A DNA stretch of 64,000 bases. Source: Mytilus edulis (lineage: Eukaryota > Mollusca > Bivalvia > Mytilida > Mytilidae). Under the pieces are notes generated by a model. That model was given only the letters and a program-made list of their open reading frames with translations. It had not been told where the DNA came from and ran no database searches. Each line of letters begins with the position of its first letter. Position 1 is the stretch's first letter. The stretch is taken from the NCBI RefSeq assembly GCF_963676685.1, contig NC_092345.1, positions 72,405,960 through 72,469,959 on the forward strand, written 5' to 3'. The translations under genes were made by a program, and so were the position numbers. Positions 59,865 through 64,000 of the stretch are shown here, in pieces.

Positions 59865-60606
59865 GGGTGAGATAAATCCTACTTTGTAAAGGATCACTCT
59901 GATTCAAACAAAAAATTCTCTGAAACTGACATTATCAAGATGCTTGATTTCTTGATTGATAACATATTTGTTACCTTCGAAGGACTAGTTTTTCTACAGA
60001 CTGTCGGCATTCCAAAGGGAACCAATTGTGGTCGACTTGTTTCTTTATTATTATGAGGCTGACTTCATACAAGAACTTCTTAGGAAGAAAGATAAGAAGT
60101 AAGCAATATCCTTTATCTCTACTTTCCACTATATAGATGATGTTCTTTCACTAAATTAGTCAAAATTTGGTGACTATGTTAAACGCATCTATCCCATCGA
60201 ACTAGAGGTAAAGGATGCAACAGATACAGTTAAGTCGGCCTCATATCTTGACTTACATCTAGAAATTGAAAATTAGGGTCGGTTGAAAACAAAACTTTAC
60301 GACAAAAGAGATGATTTCAGCTTTCCAATTATGAACTTTCCATTTCTAAGTAGCAACATTCCAGCAACACCTGCATTCGGAGTATATATCTCCCAATTGA
60401 TACATTATTCCCGTGCTTGCATTTCCTATCATGATTTTCTTGATAGAGGGTTGCTGCTCACAAGGAAACTTTTAAACCAAGAGTTCCAAATGGTGAAGTT
60501 GAAATCATTCCTTCGTAAATTTTACGGACGCCATCACGAGTTGGTTGACTGTTATGGAATAACCTTTTCACAAATGATACTGGATATGTGCCTTACGTCG
60601 TAACTA
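59865..60606 (+). pseudogene. Decayed Penelope-like reverse transcriptase
   Basis: Reading across frames gives recognisable pieces in order: a TFEGLVFLQTVGIPKGTNC block (RT motif B region) near 59975-60030, a YIDDVLSL catalytic box near 60130-60155, a YLDLHLEIEN piece near 60246, and an intact 106-codon stretch at 60283-60603 with SNIPATPAFGVYISQLIHYS and FLRKFYGRHHELVD. Frameshifts and stops separate them, so this is a dead copy. No GIY-YIG endonuclease is visible. It follows the 355-bp tandem repeats, as expected for the family. Confidence 0.82.
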
Positions 60607-60890
60607 AAAATCCCTCCCCTTTCATGAATTTGACTTACCGAATTAGACTATTTACCGGATTTGTTATACCACGAGCAACACGACTGGTGCCACATGTGGA
60701 ACAGTATCTGTTTACCCTGAGTTCACCTCTAGTTTTTGGTGGGGTTAGTGTTGCTTATTCTGTAGTTTATGAGTACTATTGTTTGTCTGTTTGTCTTTTT
60801 CGTTTTGAGCCATGTCGTTGTCAGTTTATTTTCGATTTATGAGTTTGACTGTCCCTCTGGTATCATTCGTCCCTCTTTCACAATGTGCTG
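60607..60890 (+). repeat. 3' end of the Penelope-like copy (R5)
   Basis: Contains gtggggttagtgttgc, tactattgtttgtctgtttg, ttgtcagtttattttcgatt and gagtttgactgtccctctgg. The same end occurs alone at 54005-54175 and in part at 55205. Confidence 0.65.
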
Positions 60891-61854
60891 ATACATAAAT
60901 AAATCATGATATCTGATTAGTTAGCTGCATTTGAAATTTTGTGGTTTCAAGATCGATTGAAATTTTTCAGTTATAGAATGTTTTAAGAACCACTAAGCAG
61001 AAATGTTTTGAAAGATTTAACAAGAGTTACATCCCCACATATGAATTCCTTTATCATAGCTTTAAAACTTGAACTAAATACCTGCCGTATATTACGTCAC
61101 ATACATTTCATAGTGTGCTGCTACATAAATCAAATCATGATCTCTAAGTTAGATGTGTGTGGCAAAACCTTTTAAAAGGTTTAACCTTAATTGCTCTTCA
61201 AATTTGGACTTTATTTGGACTCTATTCTTTTTATTAGACCATTACATTGTAAGCCGTATTGGGTACAATATCGGGAAAATAAACGGCCTCCTCTATATTA
61301 TTTCACAGGAATAGACAATTATTATTGAATTTCTCTATAACATAGGTACTATGATGTTTTAATTCATAATGAGCTTAACTCACTATAAATACAAAGTCGG
61401 CAGTCTAAGTGTGTAACCTTATTGTCTTTCTTTGTATAGTGCTATTTTATTAACAATGGTAAAGCATCAGCTCATATCTCTAAATTACAAAAGTTTATAG
61501 CTATACTAGTAATAGAAAACAATAATTGTCAATCATATTGCATCAAGTAAGATTTTCAAAAGTAAAAAAAAAGTATAAAAGATATACTAGTAATGGAAAA
61601 CAAACACCAGACAGACAGACAATTGATCTATGATTTGTGTCAAATTATGTATGAAGATGCATATTTATGACCAGACAAGAATAATTATGTTCATGAGCAA
61701 TGTAAAAACATAATCGTTTTAGTTGCTCTGAACAGTGTGGGATCAGGAGATTTTGGATTGAAAAATGAGGGCAGGTTGGAAAGGGTTAGCAATGTCGCAT
61801 TGCACCAGGCAACGACCGAAGAGTTGCTGCAAGGTTTCCTCTTCGTGCAGATAG
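60891..61854. other. No gene recognised
   Basis: AT-rich. The pair of strings gtgctgatacataaataaat and gtgctgctacataaatcaaa at 60885 and 61118 shows a short diverged direct duplication. Nothing else was found. Confidence 0.5.
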
Positions 61855-62345
61855 CGTGAAACTTTTCCTAATGCCCGCGTCACACTGTCCCGATTTTTAC
61901 GCCGATGGCAACATGATTATGGAAATTTTCAAAATCGGGACTGATCGTATCCAGATCGGGCTATACGTAGTGCCATCTTTAACCATCGTAGAACCATCGG
62001 CCACTTTTTCTAGCCTTCTGGGACAACTTCGGGAAGGGTTCTAAATTTTTAAACATGTTAAAAAATCCCCGAAGGTGCGTCCGATGTTGAGGGTTCGTAT
62101 TGAGTTCGTATCAGCATCCTCACCATCGTAATGTCACCGGGAATGGATCTTTGAACATCATATTGCATTCGTGTTTCCATCGTTTCCATCGGGCATTACG
62201 ATGTCTACACGAATGAATCACGAAGCTACCCGAAGGTCTTACGATGGCAACACGACTTCGTGAATATCTCGTAATCCCGTCGTGTTGCCATCGAATAAAA
62301 GTACGAAGGCGACAAGATGGAACTACGACGGCAATAAATCCAGCT
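61855..62345. repeat. Cluster of degenerate cgatgg/cgaagg words, possible inverted-repeat element
   Basis: It starts at about tgcccgcgtcacactgtccc. Words such as cgatggcaacacga, accatcgtag, cgaaggt and aatcggga occur repeatedly on both strands without a fixed period, and composition is much richer in CpG than the surroundings. Short frames on both strands have no domain. Confidence 0.6.
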
Positions 62346-62734
62346 AAATGTAAGTTAATTTTCGCGCTAAAATACATTTAAAGTGCCATGCGCGATATGC
62401 ACTGGTCAGTCTAATAAAGAAAGACGTTCACAAAACATGGAGCTCATATCATATGATTCTATGAGAACAAGAAAGGCGACAGCATTGTTTCTATTAATTC
62501 AAATGAAACAAGAAGAGCAGCTATTACAGGCTCAGGATTTACATTTACAAGTAAAATATTATTTTTTGTCAATTTTTCATATCAAGTAAAATAATGAAAA
62601 TCATAAACGCACCTCGTACACCAACACTGCAGGTACACGTATATAGGGAAACCAACTTTTTCTTCATTATTCTGATTTTTTATGTATCGTCTGAGTTGTT
62701 GTCACACGAATGTTTACTCCATAACCATTTTTTT

Positions 62735-62805
62735 GGAAAGTCCATAATCACATGGCAAAATCAAATAACAAAACGCATCAAAAACGAATGGACAAAAACT
62801 GTCAC
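62735..62805 (-). repeat. R4 fragment
   Basis: Contains gtccataatcacatggcaaa and gcatcaaaaacgaatggac, matching 14770-14850. Confidence 0.65.
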
Positions 62806-63430
62806 AAAAAATTTTTTGTAAGAAATAAAAAAAAAAATTTTAAGAAATAAAATTTTTTTTTTTAAGAAATAAAAAAAAAAGTTTTAAGAAATACATTTTT
62901 TTTTTTAAAATAAAAAAAAAACAAACTGTAAATTAGCTGCGTCTGTTGTTGTAACACTCAATTAACATAATTATTACCAAAAACAAAAACAAAAAAGTTT
63001 AATAAAATGAAAAAAAGTTGAAGCTAAATACAGTAATAAGAGACTATCTAGGTATCATAGCATCTATGCACAATTGACTTAATACGAGTTCGTTTGCTGA
63101 TGGTAAGACACAAGCAGACTTACTAATCTAACACACTGTTTTGAAACTTTACAATAATGGAGTAATTCCGGCTTATTTGATAAGTTTGTTATTTTTGTCT
63201 TTCTTTTTCATCAAAATGCTATAAAAATCATTACAATCATGGCTTATACAGAACATTTATAAAAAGTGAAATGATTATTATGTATGACAGTAATTACGTT
63301 TCTTAAAGCTACGTGACAGTTGTCAAACCGTTTTTATCAGTGTTTAAGTTGGAAAAGTATGTCTACAGGTTTTATTAATATATGTTAGTTTGCCATTCAA
63401 AATTATAATTTAAAATAAAAATAAGAATAA
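62806..63430. other. A/T homopolymer zone and non-coding DNA
   Basis: 62810-62930 has five alternating units of ttttaagaaat plus A or T runs. The remainder shows no gene. Confidence 0.6.
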
Positions 63431-63520
63431 AAATGGGGAATGTGTCAAAGAGACAACAACGCGACCATAGAACAGACAACAGCAGAAGGTCACCAACAGG
63501 TCTTGAATACAGTAATTAGA
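63431..63520 (-). repeat. Dispersed repeat R2, minus strand, partial
   Basis: Contains aaaatggggaatgtgtcaaa, gagacaacaacgcgaccata and gcagaaggtcaccaacagg. Confidence 0.75.
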
Positions 63521-64000
63521 TATTTTATGTAAAAGGAATCGAAAGATAAACGTTTCCTCCTAAAATAAAACTTAATGCCAGGCTCGCTGAGGTAGAGAGT
63601 CAGGGCCAATCAGATACTTGATTAAAACTTTTAAAGATTTTGGAAAACGTATGTATATATGTTGTAAAACATTCGGTTAATAACAAATTGATTATGTATA
63701 AATTACCATGTTTCTTTCTACAAATTGATATAGTAAAACATCAGTCGCGAGCAACAATGTGACATTGTTTGGTGAGTGAGCAAGGTCCCAATTGTGTCGA
63801 GCTGGTGATATTTTACGGTATCTGTATAAAAAAAAACGATAATCTGTTTATCGTTAGATTACCGGTCTTTTTCGCCTCCCTTCATACAATTTCAAGCTTG
63901 ACTAAAGCAAGCTTGATAACGTGAGGTCGCTAATTCGAGAATTGCGGAGCTAATAAGCAGGGTGATATAGGCAAATATACTTACTACTCATTATAAGAGA
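63521..64000. other. No gene recognised at the right edge
   Basis: Short inverted strings occur (aacgataa/ttatcgtt at 63826-63856, and caagcttg twice at 63892-63914), but no repeat boundary or coding frame is visible. Confidence 0.45.

Overview
The window looks like AT-rich, repeat-dense nuclear DNA from a marine bivalve, most likely a mussel of the genus Mytilus. That placement is inference. It rests on several dispersed repeat families I associate with mussel sequence, a 196-bp satellite, Penelope-like and hammerhead-bearing repeats, and young Ty3/gypsy, BEL/Pao and CR1-like retroelements. There is no prokaryotic gene organisation, and most of the window is non-coding.

Layout. 1-3995 is a satellite array of about 20 monomers (196 bp) with an embedded trimeric higher-order repeat. 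4.0-12 kb holds dispersed repeat fragments and two long palindromes. About 12.0-16.1 kb (block A) and about 43.9-53.5 kb (block B) are diverged paralogous copies of one host segment. Each ends in a terminal exon for a small cysteine-rich peptide. A separate signal-peptide-like exon lies at 17419-17478. 18667-37577 is an 18.9-kb LTR-bounded element (213-bp LTRs, CTAT target duplication). It consists of a Ty3/gypsy retrotransposon with a CR1-like non-LTR retrotransposon lodged in its leader. 47204-53271 is an intact BEL/Pao element on the minus strand (identical 167-bp LTRs, AATAT target duplication), inserted in an intron of the block B peptide gene. 54-64 kb holds a foldback element, a decayed Penelope-like element with tandem hammerhead-like repeats, and two unexplained clusters of short degenerate motifs.

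The composite element is the centre of interest. Its gypsy part encodes a Gag with an N-terminal ComEA-type helix-hairpin-helix and a CCHC knuckle. Pol is expressed through a textbook -1 frameshift signal (TTTAAAC plus a stem-loop 6 nt downstream). A third gene in the env position is a TatD-family metallonuclease with two N-terminal zinc fingers, placed just after a good splice acceptor and matched by a GTAAGT donor in the LTR. The non-LTR part has a separate SGNH-esterase-like gene, a PHD-finger ORF1 and an APE-endonuclease/reverse transcriptase ORF2, with a possible TTTTTTA frameshift site between the last two.

Two recurring RNA-hairpin families are the most unexpected signals. Thirteen copies of an 18-nt hairpin (6-bp stem, 3-nt loop, perfectly co-varying second base pair) are scattered over the leader, the gag/pol junction, the 3' end of pol and the 3' UTR of the gypsy part. 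Four copies of a different, longer hairpin sit in the non-LTR part. They have an almost invariant core and outer stems that differ in sequence but remain paired. Both families cross coding/non-coding boundaries, which suggests selection at the RNA level. All functional statements here come from reading motifs by eye; no database search was possible.
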